Shown: positions 1-9,640 of the stretch, one piece after another
Layout of the letters: each line of letters starts with the position of its first letter
Numbering within the stretch: position 1 is the stretch's first letter
Assembly (NCBI RefSeq): GCF_002276045.1
Contig: NZ_NQMR01000090.1
Location: 1 to 39,050 of the forward strand
Direction of reading: 5' to 3'
Origin: Pseudoalteromonas sp. NBT06-2
Lineage (GTDB): Bacteria > Pseudomonadota > Gammaproteobacteria > Enterobacterales > Alteromonadaceae
DNA: 39,050 nucleotides
Made by a program: the position numbers and the translations under genes
The notes under the pieces: generated by a model
The model's database searches: none
Seen by the model: only the letters and a program-made list of their open reading frames with translations
What the model was told of the DNA's origin: nothing

Positions 1-139
1 CATTGCGGAAAATCTCTTATGTAAATGGTATAACTGTGTAATCCTTCTTTAAATTATAATCACTTTTATTGTGCTTTAAAAATACTTTTGATTTGTGTGA
101 ATGATTGCTTTAGGATCTATTTGCCTTTGAATTATAACT

Positions 140-1198
140 TTGAATTCTGTGTATAAAACTCTAATTATTATTTTTCTACTTATCTCTTCTAATGGTGAAG
201 CGATCGAAGTAAAAGATCTTTATCAATATAAAATCTTAATTAATGATAAAACACGAAGCTCGCGATTGATTGCTAGTAAAGAGGCTTTAAGTAAAGTTTT
301 ACTTAAAGTGAGCGGTAGAACAATAAATGCCAAGAGCACTGCAATTCGAAAAGCCAAACGAAACATTCCATCATATATGCTTAAATATGAGTATTTTGAT
401 GGCGATAACGAACAGCAGTTTTTAGTGGTACAATTCGAAGCGAGTAAAGTAAACAAACTATTAGAATATGATGAACTTCCTATTTGGGGCAATCGAAGAC
501 CTTTAGTCGCATTGTGGCTAGCGACTGAAGACGAACTTAGAAGAGAGCTAGTAACACAAGACAGTTACCCTCAATTAGAACAACTAATTACAGATAAAGC
601 TTCTAGAAGAGGACTTCCTATTGTAATTCCTTTACTTGATTTAGAAGATAGACAACTGGTATCTGTAACTGATGTTTGGGCTAATTTTTCCTCTCCGATT
701 GTATCAGCATCTCAAAGATATAACTCGGAAAGAATAGTCTCAGCACGTTTATATCAGGATATTGAAAATAATTTATGGAAACTTGATTGGCGCTTTAGTG
801 ATGAGGCTAAATTTACACTAAATGAACTCATTGGAGACAAGCAACAGATTGTTGGACAAATGATAGATGACATCGCTGATAAACTCGCTATCCAATATGC
901 TGTAGAGGCTTTAAGTTTTAATGATAATGGTATTTACGATATTACTGTTACAGGACTTAACAATTTTAGTAGTGTAGAATTAGCTAAACGTCAATTGTTA
1001 AGCTTTTCAGTGGTAGAATCAGTTCTATTGAAGATTGTTAAAGATAATCAGTTTTATATGCAATTAAGACTTTCTGGTAGTCCATTGGATTTAGCTAAAG
1101 CGCTTGAATTAGATAATTCATTTGTCAGATTATTCGATCCCTTGGCTTCGGTGAAAGAAAACCCAAAAAATACTTATCGTTGGTTTGGTGTTAACTAA
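140..1198 (+). CDS. DUF2066 family exported protein
   Basis: The protein has 352 residues with an N-terminal hydrophobic segment (about residues 5-20, ending SSNGEA) that looks like a signal peptide, so it probably acts in the envelope. No catalytic motif is visible. The length, the weakly conserved body and the position directly upstream of hda match the DUF2066 family of marine gammaproteobacteria, whose function is unknown. The start is a TTG; an in-frame TGA lies just upstream at 128-130, so only this TTG or the GTG at 149 can serve. No strong ribosome binding site precedes either (AGGA near 113 is distant). Its TAA shares one base with the hda ATG, so the two are translationally coupled. 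Family assignment rests mainly on context and general resemblance. Confidence 0.8.
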   Translation: MNSVYKTLIIIFLLISSNGEAIEVKDLYQYKILINDKTRSSRLIASKEALSKVLLKVSGRTINAKSTAIRKAKRNIPSYMLKYEYFDGDNEQQFLVVQFEASKVNKLLEYDELPIWGNRRPLVALWLATEDELRRELVTQDSYPQLEQLITDKASRRGLPIVIPLLDLEDRQLVSVTDVWANFSSPIVSASQRYNSERIVSARLYQDIENNLWKLDWRFSDEAKFTLNELIGDKQQIVGQMIDDIADKLAIQYAVEALSFNDNGIYDITVTGLNNFSSVELAKRQLLSFSVVESVLLKIVKDNQFYMQLRLSGSPLDLAKALELDNSFVRLFDPLASVKENPKNTYRWFGVN

Positions 1199-1911
1199 TG
1201 ACTAATGAACCCATGCAAATGGCACTACCTGTTACCTTACCTGATGATGAAACTTTCTCGAGTTATTTTGGTGGTGAAAACTCACAAGTTGTAATGCATT
1301 TACAATCAATTCTTGAAAGATCTAAACAAGGTAACAAATTTGAGTTTACCTATTTATGTGGCTTAGCAGAATCTGGTAAATCACATCTGTTATATGCAAG
1401 TTGTGTAAAAGCACAAGAACTTGGATTATCAACTATTCTGCTTTCTATAAGGGATATAGTAGACCTGTCACCAGATTTACTATTTGGGCTAGAGTCAATG
1501 GATGTTTTATGTATTGACGACTTACATCTTATTGCTGGTAATTCTAAATGGGAAAAAGCATTCTTCAATTTTTATAATCGATTTAATGAAGCTGGGAAGG
1601 TTTTAATTTTTGCAGCTGATCTGCTACCAGACATGCTTAATATAGAATTACCTGATTTAGAATCCCGCCTAAAATGGGGGACTACATTCCAAATAAGGTC
1701 TATGAGTGATGATGATAAAGCTGAGGCACTTGTTAAAAGAGCTAAAATGCGAGGTCTTGAGTTATCGCTAGAATGCGCTCGTTTTTTATTGACTAGATTA
1801 AGTCGAGATATGCGTGCTTTAGTTGAAGTTTTAAATAAATTAGATCATGCATCCATCGTGCAGCAGCGAAAAATTACCATTCCTTTCATAAAAACAACAC
1901 TTAACTTATAG
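1198..1911 (+). CDS. hda: DnaA regulatory inactivator Hda
   Basis: Hda is a DnaA-like AAA+ protein that, bound to the DNA-loaded sliding clamp, stimulates hydrolysis of ATP on DnaA and prevents over-initiation of replication. The 237-residue protein has the family length. Near the N-terminus QMALPV (residues 7-12) fits the clamp-binding QL.LP motif. The Walker A region reads GLAESGKSH (about residues 55-63), followed by a Walker B-like VLCIDDLHLI and the box VII arginine in ESRLKWG. It overlaps the upstream DUF2066 gene by one base (TAATG), so the pair is an operon. It is the DnaA homologue without the C-terminal DNA-binding domain, which separates it from DnaA itself. Confidence 0.95.
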   Translation: MTNEPMQMALPVTLPDDETFSSYFGGENSQVVMHLQSILERSKQGNKFEFTYLCGLAESGKSHLLYASCVKAQELGLSTILLSIRDIVDLSPDLLFGLESMDVLCIDDLHLIAGNSKWEKAFFNFYNRFNEAGKVLIFAADLLPDMLNIELPDLESRLKWGTTFQIRSMSDDDKAEALVKRAKMRGLELSLECARFLLTRLSRDMRALVEVLNKLDHASIVQQRKITIPFIKTTLNL

Positions 1912-2003
1912 TTTTTACTCTCTTAGCTAGCATCTTCTTACTAATATCAGTTATTATATTGCCCTGAAAAAAATATCTGCCTCTTTAAAGAGATCAAAGT
2001 CTA

Positions 2004-2984
2004 ATGAATTTAGAAAATATCTTATCTCAAGCGCTGAGTGCGGTTGAGAATGCAAGTGAAATTGCCCATTTAGAAAATGCGCGCGTTAATTACCTAGGTA
2101 AAAAAGGTGAAATTACCAGCTTACTTAAAAGTTTAGGTAAAATGGATCCTGCTGAACGTAAAAATGCTGGTCAAGTAATTAACCAAGCTAAACAAGAAGT
2201 TCAGGTAAAAATCAATGAAAAGCGTGAGCAATTAGTATCAACTGCTTTAGAAGCTAAATTAGCAGCAGAAACAATTGATGTTACACTGCCTGGGCGCACT
2301 ATGCCAACTGCAGGCTTGCATCCAGTAACACGCACAATACAGCGTATAGAGAGCTTTTTTGGTGAACTTGGTTTTGAAGTAAAGTCAGGTCCTGAAATTG
2401 AAGATGATTTTCACAACTTTGATGCTTTAAATATTCCAGAGCATCATCCAGCCCGTGCAGATCATGATACGTTTTATTTTAACCCCAAATTAGTATTACG
2501 TACACAAACAAGTGGTGTTCAAATTCGTACAATGGAAAATGAAAAGCCACCGCTGCGTATCATTTCTCCAGGTAAAGTTTATCGTAATGATTATGATCAA
2601 ACTCATACTCCTATGTTCCATCAAGTTGAAGGCTTGATGGTTGATACTGATGTCAGCTTTACTGAGCTAAAAGGGATCTTACATGATTTCTTACGTAACT
2701 TTTTTGAAGAAGACATGGAAATTCGTTTCAGACCTTCATACTTTCCATTCACTGAACCATCTGCAGAAGTTGACGTAATGGGCAAAAATGGTAAATGGTT
2801 AGAAGTATTGGGCTGTGGCATGGTTCATCCTAATGTATTACGTTCAGTTGGTATTGATCCAGAAAAATATACTGGTTTTGCTTTTGGTATGGGTGTAGAG
2901 CGTTTAACTATGCTGCGTTATGGCGTGAATGATTTACGTGCATTTTTTGAAAATGATTTGAAATTTTTGAATCAATTCCGTTAA
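2004..2984 (+). CDS. pheS: phenylalanine--tRNA ligase alpha subunit
   Basis: This is the catalytic subunit of the (alpha-beta)2 phenylalanyl-tRNA synthetase, which charges tRNA-Phe in the cytoplasm. The 326 residues match the bacterial family length. After an N-terminal coiled-coil region (about 1-100) comes the class II core, with FDALNIPEHHPARADHDTFY near residue 145, the motif 2 region GKVYRNDYDQTHTPMFHQ and the motif 3 segment GFAFGMGVERLTMLRYG near the C-terminus. The start ATG follows AAAGAGAT. pheT and ihfA follow on the same strand, the usual order. The gap to pheT is 177 bases, longer than the short spacing typical of pheST. No obvious phenylalanine-rich leader peptide is seen in the 92 bases upstream. 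Confidence 0.98.
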   Translation: MNLENILSQALSAVENASEIAHLENARVNYLGKKGEITSLLKSLGKMDPAERKNAGQVINQAKQEVQVKINEKREQLVSTALEAKLAAETIDVTLPGRTMPTAGLHPVTRTIQRIESFFGELGFEVKSGPEIEDDFHNFDALNIPEHHPARADHDTFYFNPKLVLRTQTSGVQIRTMENEKPPLRIISPGKVYRNDYDQTHTPMFHQVEGLMVDTDVSFTELKGILHDFLRNFFEEDMEIRFRPSYFPFTEPSAEVDVMGKNGKWLEVLGCGMVHPNVLRSVGIDPEKYTGFAFGMGVERLTMLRYGVNDLRAFFENDLKFLNQFR

Positions 2985-3011
2985 TAGATCTGCTACGAAG
3001 CGCTATTAAGA

Positions 3012-3086
3012 GCCACTTTGTGGCATATTATTGATTTCTGCTCATAGAATTTTTAGTTGAAAAATGTTTAATAAATAGCGAAGCTA
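3012..3086 (+). other. pheS-pheT spacer with small hairpins
   Basis: The pheS-pheT gap contains two short inverted repeats: GCCAC-TTT-GTGGC at 3012-3024 and a TAGC-GAA-GCTA element near 3076-3086. Neither is followed by a clean U-tract, so they are more likely processing, attenuation or stability elements than terminators. Their role is not established. Confidence 0.35.
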
Positions 3087-3161
3087 TAAAAAATAGCCTG
3101 CAGAACAGAAGTAACTGATTATACAAGTGTTTAAAGCAGGGTATTTTAAGAGAGAAAATAA

Positions 3162-5549
3162 ATGAAATTTAGTGAAAAGTGGTTAAGAGAATGGGTTAAT
3201 CCAAATATGGATACCAATGCTCTATCGGAACAACTATCAATGGCTGGTCTAGAAGTAGATGGTATCGATCCCGTAGCGGGTGATTTTACTGGCGTTGTTA
3301 TTGGTGAAGTTATTTCTGCTGAGCAACACCCTGATGCAGACAAATTAAAAGTAACAAAAGTAAATGTAGGTGAAAATGAGCTGCTTGATATTGTTTGTGG
3401 AGCAGCAAACTGTCGTGTCGGTCTTAAAGTAGCAGTTGCAAAAGTTGGCGCAATACTTCCGGGTAACTTTAAGATCAAAAAAGCAAAGTTACGTGGTCAA
3501 CCTTCAATGGGTATGTTATGTGCTTTTGAAGAGTTAGGCATGAGCGAAAGCTCTGATGGTATTCTTGAATTACCACAAAATGTCACTATCGGCCAAGATA
3601 TTCGTGAATACTTTGATCTTGATGATAAAATCATTGATGTTGATTTAACTGCCAATAGAAGTGACTGTTTGGGTCTTAAAGGTATAGCACGTGAAGTGGG
3701 CGTTTTAAATAGTTTAGACGTTCAAGAACAGAACATTCAAGCTGTTGTACCAACGATTGATGACAAAATTGATATAGAACTTGTTAATTCTGATGCATGT
3801 CCACGTTACTTAGGTCGTGTAATTAAAAATGTTAATTTAGATGCACAAACACCATTATGGATGAGAGAGAAGCTTCGTAGAAGTGGTATACGTTCCATCG
3901 ATGCAATTGTAGACATTACAAACTTCGTATTACTTGAATTGGGTCACCCAATGCATGCTTTCGATTTAACTTCTATTAAAGGTGGCATAAAAGTTCGTAG
4001 CGCCGAAAAAAATGAAGAGCTAGTATTACTTGATGGTAATACCGTTAAGCTAGATGCATCTACTCTTGTAATTGCCGATCACGAAAAACCGCTTGCTATC
4101 GCGGGTATTTTTGGTGGCGAAAAATCTGGTGTAACATCTACTACAAAAGATATCTTATTAGAAAGTGCATTCTTCAGTCCTTTAGCTATTGCTGGTCAAG
4201 CACGTAAGTATGGTTTACACACAGATGCTTCTCACCGTTATGAACGTGGCGTAGATCCTCAATTACAGCATGATGCAATGGAACGTGCCACAGCACTTTT
4301 ATTAGAAATTGTAGGGGGTGCTGCAGGTCCGATTGTTGAAGCTTTAGCAAAAGACAAGTTACCAAAAGCTAAAACGGTTACATTACGTCAATCACGCTTA
4401 AATAAAGTAATTGGTCATGTTATTGCTGATGAAAAAGTAACTGATATATTAACGCGTTTAGGTTTAAAAGTAACTTTTGTAAACCAACATTGGCAAACTG
4501 ATATTCCAAGCTATAGATTCGATATTAGTATTGAAGAAGACTTGATCGAAGAAGTTGCCCGCATATATGGATATAATAATATTCCTAATGTTGCACCAAA
4601 AGCAGCATTAAAAATGACAAGTCATAAAGAAACTGATTTAAGCATTAATAAAGTAAGAAATACTTTAGTGACTTTAGGTTACCAAGAAGCAATCACATAT
4701 AGTTTTGTGGATCCAAAGGTGCAAAGTATTTTACACCCAAGTGCAGACCCTCTTGTACTACCACATCCAATTTCAATTGAAATGTCAGTTATGCGTGTCA
4801 GCATGCTAACAGGTTTATTATCATCTCAAGTTTATAACCAAAACCGACAACAAGCGCGTATTCGTTTATTTGAGCATGGTTTAAAGTTTATAAAAGATGA
4901 AAGTGCTGATAATGGCATTTTACAACTCCCTGTTATTAGTGGTGTAATATCTGGTTCAACAGTTGGTGAGCACTGGGACGTAGCAACACGTTCGGTTGAT
5001 TTTTTCGATCTTAAAGGCGATGTAGAGTCATTATTAGTATTAACAGCTGATAAAGCATCCTTTGAAATTAAAGCTGAGCTTGTAGAAGGCTTACATCCAG
5101 GACAGTCTGCCGCGATTTACAGAGATGGAAAAAAAGTTGGATTTTTAGGTGCACTTCATCCACAAATTCAAACTAAAATAGATATCAATAATCAAACTTT
5201 TGTTTTTGAAATAGAAATGTTAGGGTTAGAAACACGAAAATTACCATCTGCAAAAGATATCTCTAAGTTCCCTGCGAACCGTCGAGATATCGCAATTGTG
5301 GTGAAAGAAGAGTTAAATTCAGGTGATATTCTAACAATGATAGAAAATGTTGGCGGAAATCAACTGGTTGAGCTAAACTTGTTTGATGTGTACAAGGGGA
5401 AAGGAATTGACCCGGGTTATAAGAGTCTTACAATTGCCCTAACACTACAAAATGTAGAACGGACTCTTGAAGAGAAAGATATCAACTTAGTTGTTGACCA
5501 AGTGGTGGCCTCATTGGCCGAAAAATTTAATGCTTCCTTGAGGGACTAA
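3162..5549 (+). CDS. pheT: phenylalanine--tRNA ligase beta subunit
   Basis: This large subunit binds tRNA-Phe and carries the editing site of phenylalanyl-tRNA synthetase. At 795 residues it has the full bacterial length. The start MKFSEKWLREWVNP is typical. It is followed by an EMAP/tRNA-binding domain (about residues 40-150, including EQHPDADKLKV and CGAAN), the B3/B4 editing domain (with NRSDCLGLKGIAREV just before it and RSIDAIVDITNFVLLELG inside), the B5 domain and a C-terminal anticodon-binding FDX-ACB domain (KFPANRRDIAIVV). The ATG follows AAGAGAGAAAATAA. ihfA begins two bases after its stop, so ihfA is co-transcribed, as in many gammaproteobacteria. Confidence 0.98.
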   Translation: MKFSEKWLREWVNPNMDTNALSEQLSMAGLEVDGIDPVAGDFTGVVIGEVISAEQHPDADKLKVTKVNVGENELLDIVCGAANCRVGLKVAVAKVGAILPGNFKIKKAKLRGQPSMGMLCAFEELGMSESSDGILELPQNVTIGQDIREYFDLDDKIIDVDLTANRSDCLGLKGIAREVGVLNSLDVQEQNIQAVVPTIDDKIDIELVNSDACPRYLGRVIKNVNLDAQTPLWMREKLRRSGIRSIDAIVDITNFVLLELGHPMHAFDLTSIKGGIKVRSAEKNEELVLLDGNTVKLDASTLVIADHEKPLAIAGIFGGEKSGVTSTTKDILLESAFFSPLAIAGQARKYGLHTDASHRYERGVDPQLQHDAMERATALLLEIVGGAAGPIVEALAKDKLPKAKTVTLRQSRLNKVIGHVIADEKVTDILTRLGLKVTFVNQHWQTDIPSYRFDISIEEDLIEEVARIYGYNNIPNVAPKAALKMTSHKETDLSINKVRNTLVTLGYQEAITYSFVDPKVQSILHPSADPLVLPHPISIEMSVMRVSMLTGLLSSQVYNQNRQQARIRLFEHGLKFIKDESADNGILQLPVISGVISGSTVGEHWDVATRSVDFFDLKGDVESLLVLTADKASFEIKAELVEGLHPGQSAAIYRDGKKVGFLGALHPQIQTKIDINNQTFVFEIEMLGLETRKLPSAKDISKFPANRRDIAIVVKEELNSGDILTMIENVGGNQLVELNLFDVYKGKGIDPGYKSLTIALTLQNVERTLEEKDINLVVDQVVASLAEKFNASLRD

Positions 5550-5551
5550 AT

Positions 5552-5848
5552 ATGGCGCTTACAAAAGCCGACATAGCAGAACACCTTTTTGTAAAATTGG
5601 GGATCAATAAAAAAGATGCCAAAGAAATAGTTGAAACTTTTTTTGAAAAAATTCGCTCTGCTCTTGAAAGCGGTGAACAAATTAAGCTTTCAGGTTTTGG
5701 TAACTTTGATCTTCGTGACAAAAGTGAACGACCTGGTAGAAACCCTAAAACGGGTGAGGATATTCCTATTGCGGCTCGTCGTGTTGTAACCTTCCGCCCT
5801 GGGCAAAAACTCAAAACAAGGGTCGAAGCTGGAACGAGTTATAAGTAG
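5552..5848 (+). CDS. ihfA: integration host factor subunit alpha
   Basis: IHF-alpha pairs with IHF-beta to form a sequence-specific DNA-bending nucleoid protein used in recombination, transcription and replication. The 98 residues are the standard length. It has an HU-fold N-terminus (MALTKADIAEHLFVKLG), the central GFGNFDLRDKSERPGRNPKT containing the arm tip with its intercalating proline, and the basic C-terminal stretch RRVVTFRPGQKLK. The extended start and alpha-type GEDIPI arm favour IHF-alpha over HU or IHF-beta, as does its place directly after pheT. A strong hairpin terminator follows the gene. Confidence 0.96.
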   Translation: MALTKADIAEHLFVKLGINKKDAKEIVETFFEKIRSALESGEQIKLSGFGNFDLRDKSERPGRNPKTGEDIPIAARRVVTFRPGQKLKTRVEAGTSYK

Positions 5849-5861
5849 TTTACTCAGTTTC

Positions 5862-5903
5862 AAACAATAAAAAAGGTAGCTATTAGCTACCTTTTTTATT
5901 GTT
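5862..5903. terminator. bidirectional terminator after ihfA
   Basis: GGTAGCT-ATT-AGCTACC (5875-5891) is flanked by an A-run on the left and TTTTTT on the right, and the flanking ACAATA/TATTGT also pair. It ends the pheST-ihfA operon, and by symmetry it can stop the convergent lipoprotein gene ending at 5940. Confidence 0.9.
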
Positions 5904-5939
5904 AATTATTTAATGTATCTTAATTTCGGGTAATTAAGA

Positions 5940-6737
5940 TTAGAAATCTCTAGGGGAAAAAAAAGTACCTCCTTCTACTTGCCGTTGTGTTTTATTTGCA
6001 AGCGATTTTAAACTATCTATCGATTTTCCCTGTGTTTCTAACATATGCTCTAATGGTGTAATTTCAATATTTTCAATACCAGATTCTTTTGAGATTAAAG
6101 CCCATATATACGCGTGTTTATATTTTTTTTGTTTGTAAAATATATTTACTAATGTTTTATATATTTCATTATTAGGTAAGGTGTTTTCAGGATTGAGTTC
6201 TAATGCTCGATAAAGTAGGTCTACCGTTTTTTCTAAATCAAATTTAATATAATAAGTGGCTAATAAAAATTGCATATGGCTATTTTTCATTGACTGAGAA
6301 TCTTCTAAACTCAAGAATTTATTTAATGCAGATTCATCATTATTATGAGACCACTGATAATAAAGTAAGCCTGGATGTGAAGTGTTTTTTGTTTCACTAG
6401 TTAGACGTTCTATCTCTCTTAAACTCGTCATATACCCTTTAATACGAGAGTTCTTTTTTTCTTTTAATTTAACGTGTTCGATTTGAGATGCAAGGTAAAT
6501 ACATTTCGAATATTCTTCAAAATCTAATAACAAATTATATTTATTCTCATCAATAGGATTTTGTTTTTCTAAATGACGCTTAACAATGACTTCAGAACGA
6601 ACCTTATTACAATGGCCATCAGAGTTTAGGTCATTACAAAATTTAGCATTTTGGTCACATACCTCACGCACCGTTATTTGTTCTTCACACCCAACTATAA
6701 ATAATGGTATAAAAATTAATGCGTATTTTATTTTCAT
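5940..6737 (-). CDS. DUF2989-like lipoprotein
   Basis: This is a predicted lipoprotein of 265 residues. The chosen start gives MKIKYALIFIPLFIVGC, a signal peptide with lipobox FIVGC, and has an AAGGA sequence just upstream; a longer frame opens 15 codons earlier without such support. The mature part begins with a small cysteine-rich stretch (CDQNAKFCNDLNSDGHC), then an alpha-helical body resembling TPR repeats (for example around LLYRALELNPEN). Sequence character and taxon fit DUF2989, an uncharacterised Alteromonadales family; I assign it by resemblance. The gene is monocistronic and convergent with ihfA. The lipid anchor site is inferred to be the cysteine at residue 17. Function unknown. 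Confidence 0.75.
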   Translation of the reverse strand: MKIKYALIFIPLFIVGCEEQITVREVCDQNAKFCNDLNSDGHCNKVRSEVIVKRHLEKQNPIDENKYNLLLDFEEYSKCIYLASQIEHVKLKEKKNSRIKGYMTSLREIERLTSETKNTSHPGLLYYQWSHNNDESALNKFLSLEDSQSMKNSHMQFLLATYYIKFDLEKTVDLLYRALELNPENTLPNNEIYKTLVNIFYKQKKYKHAYIWALISKESGIENIEITPLEHMLETQGKSIDSLKSLANKTQRQVEGGTFFSPRDF

Positions 6738-6974
6738 CCTAATTCCTTCATTTAGTTTATGTCTTAAGTTTAACGTAATCAAATCAATGATGACAGGACC
6801 AGTGATTCTCAGTAAGGTTAGTATTTTATTAAAATAAATTCATTTCTAGCAGATTTTTATTTATTCTATCTCAAAACCTTAAAATAAATTGTTTTTATTC
6901 TGTTTCAGGCTGGGGATATTTTAGACTTGCGCGCATCATATGAGTAATGTCTTTTTAAGGCTTATAACGATATT

Positions 6975-7600
6975 CCTGTGATGGCTCTGGGTTTGATAAT
7001 AAGTTATCCAGTAAGTATTCCCATCAATCGAATAACAAGAAACGAACCGTCACTCGCAAATTTCCCCATAACTGTCTTTTAGAGCCATAGGAAATTTTAC
7101 AGGTTTGGTATTTCTTATCCGTCAGCTCAAATATCTGATGAAAGTAAAACTTTACCTTTGATGAGTTTATATTCTAACCAGTTAACTTCTACCGTATTCT
7201 CTTTCCCATTAAGCATTCTTTTTATAAAGTATGCCTATGGCTGCTGCCGTTAGTAAATAACGTGTCGCGATATCACGGTCAACTGTGTATTCGACCCTTG
7301 TTATCTTCATATTGATAGCTAGGGATGTCTTGATAGGTCTCTATCCACGCCATCATGTAGGTGTGGTCGACGGGTTTTGCGACATAAAGGTAGTGCATAG
7401 TTTGTTTTAGCGTTTCTTCTATCATAGGTAGATGAGAAAACAGTCCATCACAGTAGATCATTAACCCTAATTTTGGATAGCGTTAGCTTCACAATATTGT
7501 TTTTTGTGTCGTCTTCGTTTTTTATTATTTCTGGCATCATTGGGATCAATTGGCGTTGTGATAGATACATGATGGCACCTTGTAATACGCTATGGATATA
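6975..7600 (-). pseudogene. decayed DDE-type transposase remnant
   Basis: Minus-strand fragments in shifting frames resemble one transposase read from about 7600 down to 6975. Recognisable stretches are DPNDARNNKKRRRHKKQYCE, then MIYCDGLFSHLPMIEETLKQ followed by HYLYVAKPVDHTYMMAWIE (open from 7461 to 7279), then VNWLEYKLIKGK. Stops and frameshifts separate them, including stops just before the 7461 fragment. The order (basic HKKQYC motif, an active-site-like aspartate in YCDGL, the VAKP.DH segment) is that of a DDE transposase, but I cannot name the IS family with certainty. No terminal inverted repeats were recognised. The rest of the 1.28-kb gap between 6738 and 8020 (notably 7601-7920) shows no supported gene. 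Confidence 0.6.
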
Positions 7601-7960
7601 GCTTGTTTTCTAAGTGCTTTTGAAAAGCCAAAAATGAAGGGTATTGAAAGTATATGCAGTCAAAAGCAGTCATTATTATATCATGCTGAGAATAGGTAAA
7701 TTTATTTTTATTTCTTGTGTCTGGTATTGCACTAGTACTGAGGAAAATGATTTTCTCAATGCTGTAAAGCTTAGATGCTTCTTAGCTTTAGTTTGTGTGC
7801 TTAAGTAATTGCCAAATAAAAATATTATTGATTTTATATTTGTTCTGATCATGAACAGAATTTGAGTTTTTAGACGCATTTCATGTTAGAAATACGTAAT
7901 TACTTCAGACTCATTTCATATTGGACAAGGCTAAGACTAGAGAAAAAATGAATTTTAATT

Positions 7961-7966
7961 TATAAT
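7961..7966 (+). promoter_or_regulatory. candidate -10 box for the GAPDH gene
   Basis: A perfect TATAAT lies 55 bases upstream of the GAPDH start codon. No good -35 match lies 16-18 bases upstream; TTGGAC at 7921 is too far away. The box is therefore plausible but unconfirmed. Confidence 0.35.
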
Positions 7967-8020
7967 ATGCGCGCCCACTAGGGCTATCCGTTCAAAATTT
8001 GTTTATATTAGGCAGAAAAA

Positions 8021-9466
8021 ATGACTTCATCTCACGAACAAGATTATCAGAATAGTTGGCAGGAACGCCAAGATTACGCTGAAAGCATGCAGCCAATCAT
8101 AGGTAAACTTTACCGTAAATCAGGTATAGAAATCGCTGTTTATGGTCGTCCATTAGTTAGTGCAAGTACAATTGACGTGATTAAAGCACATAAAACAGTT
8201 GCGCAGTTTGAAGAAAATAAACTACGTTTACGTGAAAGCTTCCCATTTCTTGAAGCAATCAGTAAAATGGACTTAGCATCAGCGAGAATCGATATCGGTA
8301 AATTAGCTTATGCATACATTTATAAAAATGTAGCTGCAGGTCGTTCTATTGAACAATATCTAACTGATGAATTAAAAGAAATCAATGAAACTTATCACAA
8401 CGAAAAGCCTCGTGATGTTGTGTTATACGGATTTGGCCGTATCGGTCGCTTATTAGCGCGTTTATTGATTGAACAAGGTGGTCCACACGCTAATCTAAAT
8501 CTTCGGGCTATTGTTGTACGTGGTGGTCGTAAAGGTGATTTAGAAAAACGCGCAAGTTTATTGCGTCGAGATTCAATCCATGGTCCTTTTAACGGTTCAA
8601 TTACTGTTGACGAAGAATTAAAAGTAATAAAAGCAAATGGTTCTTATATACAAGTAATTTATTCTAATTCACCTGATGAAGTTGATTACACTGCATATGG
8701 TATCGAAAATGCGTTAATAGTTGATAATACAGGTATCTGGAAAGATGAAGACGGCTTAGGTTTACATCTTAAGTCTAAAGGTGCATCAAAAGTATTATTA
8801 ACTGCACCAGCTAAAGGTGCTATTAAGAATGTTGTTTACGGTGTTAATAATAAAGACATAAAAAGCGAAGATAAAATTGTATCTGCAGCAAGTTGTACAA
8901 CTAACGCCATTACGCCAACTTTAAAAGCATTAAACGATAAATTTGGTATTGAAAATGGTCATGTTGAAACTATTCATTCTTACACAAATGACCAAAATTT
9001 AATTGATAATTATCATTCTGCTGATCGTCGTGGGCGTGCTGCCGCATTAAATATGGTAATTACATCAACAGGTGCTGCAAAAGCTGTATCTAAGGCTTTA
9101 CCTGAATTAGAAGGTAAATTGACTGGAAACGCAATCCGTGTTCCTACACCTAATGTTTCAATGGCTATTTTAAACATTAATCTAAAAAATGAAACTACGG
9201 TTGAAGAGTTAAATGAATATCTACGTGAAACAGCTCTTTATTCTGATTTACGTGATCAGATTGATTACACTGCTTCTACAGAAATCGTATCAACAGATTT
9301 GGTAGGTAGTCGTTATGCTGGTGTTGTTGATTCACAAGCAACGATAGTAGATAGTAAACGTGTTGTACTTTATGTTTGGTATGATAATGAGTTTGGTTAT
9401 AGCTGCCAGGTTGTAAGTGTAATGCGTGATATGGCTGAAGTAACATACCCAAGTTTGCCAAGATAG
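8021..9466 (+). CDS. long-form glyceraldehyde-3-phosphate dehydrogenase
   Basis: It catalyses NAD(P)-dependent oxidation of glyceraldehyde 3-phosphate to 1,3-bisphosphoglycerate. The 481-residue protein is longer than the classical enzyme of about 330 because an extra N-terminal helical region of about 130 residues precedes the Rossmann motif YGFGRIGRLLAR (glycine at residue 137). The catalytic cysteine is Cys292 in AASCTTNA, and the downstream histidine region HSYTNDQNL and the C-terminal WYDNEFGYSCQVV are intact. Long forms like this are typical of Vibrio and Alteromonadales, which usually carry a normal-length GAPDH as well. The start follows a weak GGCAGAAAAA. It stands alone, with its own terminator and a symporter gene downstream. 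Confidence 0.93.
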   Translation: MTSSHEQDYQNSWQERQDYAESMQPIIGKLYRKSGIEIAVYGRPLVSASTIDVIKAHKTVAQFEENKLRLRESFPFLEAISKMDLASARIDIGKLAYAYIYKNVAAGRSIEQYLTDELKEINETYHNEKPRDVVLYGFGRIGRLLARLLIEQGGPHANLNLRAIVVRGGRKGDLEKRASLLRRDSIHGPFNGSITVDEELKVIKANGSYIQVIYSNSPDEVDYTAYGIENALIVDNTGIWKDEDGLGLHLKSKGASKVLLTAPAKGAIKNVVYGVNNKDIKSEDKIVSAASCTTNAITPTLKALNDKFGIENGHVETIHSYTNDQNLIDNYHSADRRGRAAALNMVITSTGAAKAVSKALPELEGKLTGNAIRVPTPNVSMAILNINLKNETTVEELNEYLRETALYSDLRDQIDYTASTEIVSTDLVGSRYAGVVDSQATIVDSKRVVLYVWYDNEFGYSCQVVSVMRDMAEVTYPSLPR

Positions 9467-9489
9467 TCAGACAATAAAATAATACATTA

Positions 9490-9523
9490 ATGCTGTTCAA
9501 TTATCTGGACAGCATTTTTTTTA
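9490..9523 (+). terminator. terminator after the GAPDH gene
   Basis: A hairpin ATGCTGTTC / GGACAGCAT (9490-9514, one G-T wobble) is followed directly by a run of eight T. Confidence 0.85.
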
Positions 9524-9640
9524 TCTAAATTTTAATTCATCTCATTTCTAAAAGATGTCATCTCCTTTATTGATCCGAGCTAACTGGGTGTGATACTTTA
9601 CCCGCAATTAACATAATTATAATAAAAATGGAGTATACAA

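Noticed and set aside
7676..7879. 67-codon minus-strand open frame
   Set aside because: No ribosome binding site, composition of non-coding AT-rich DNA, no recognisable family.
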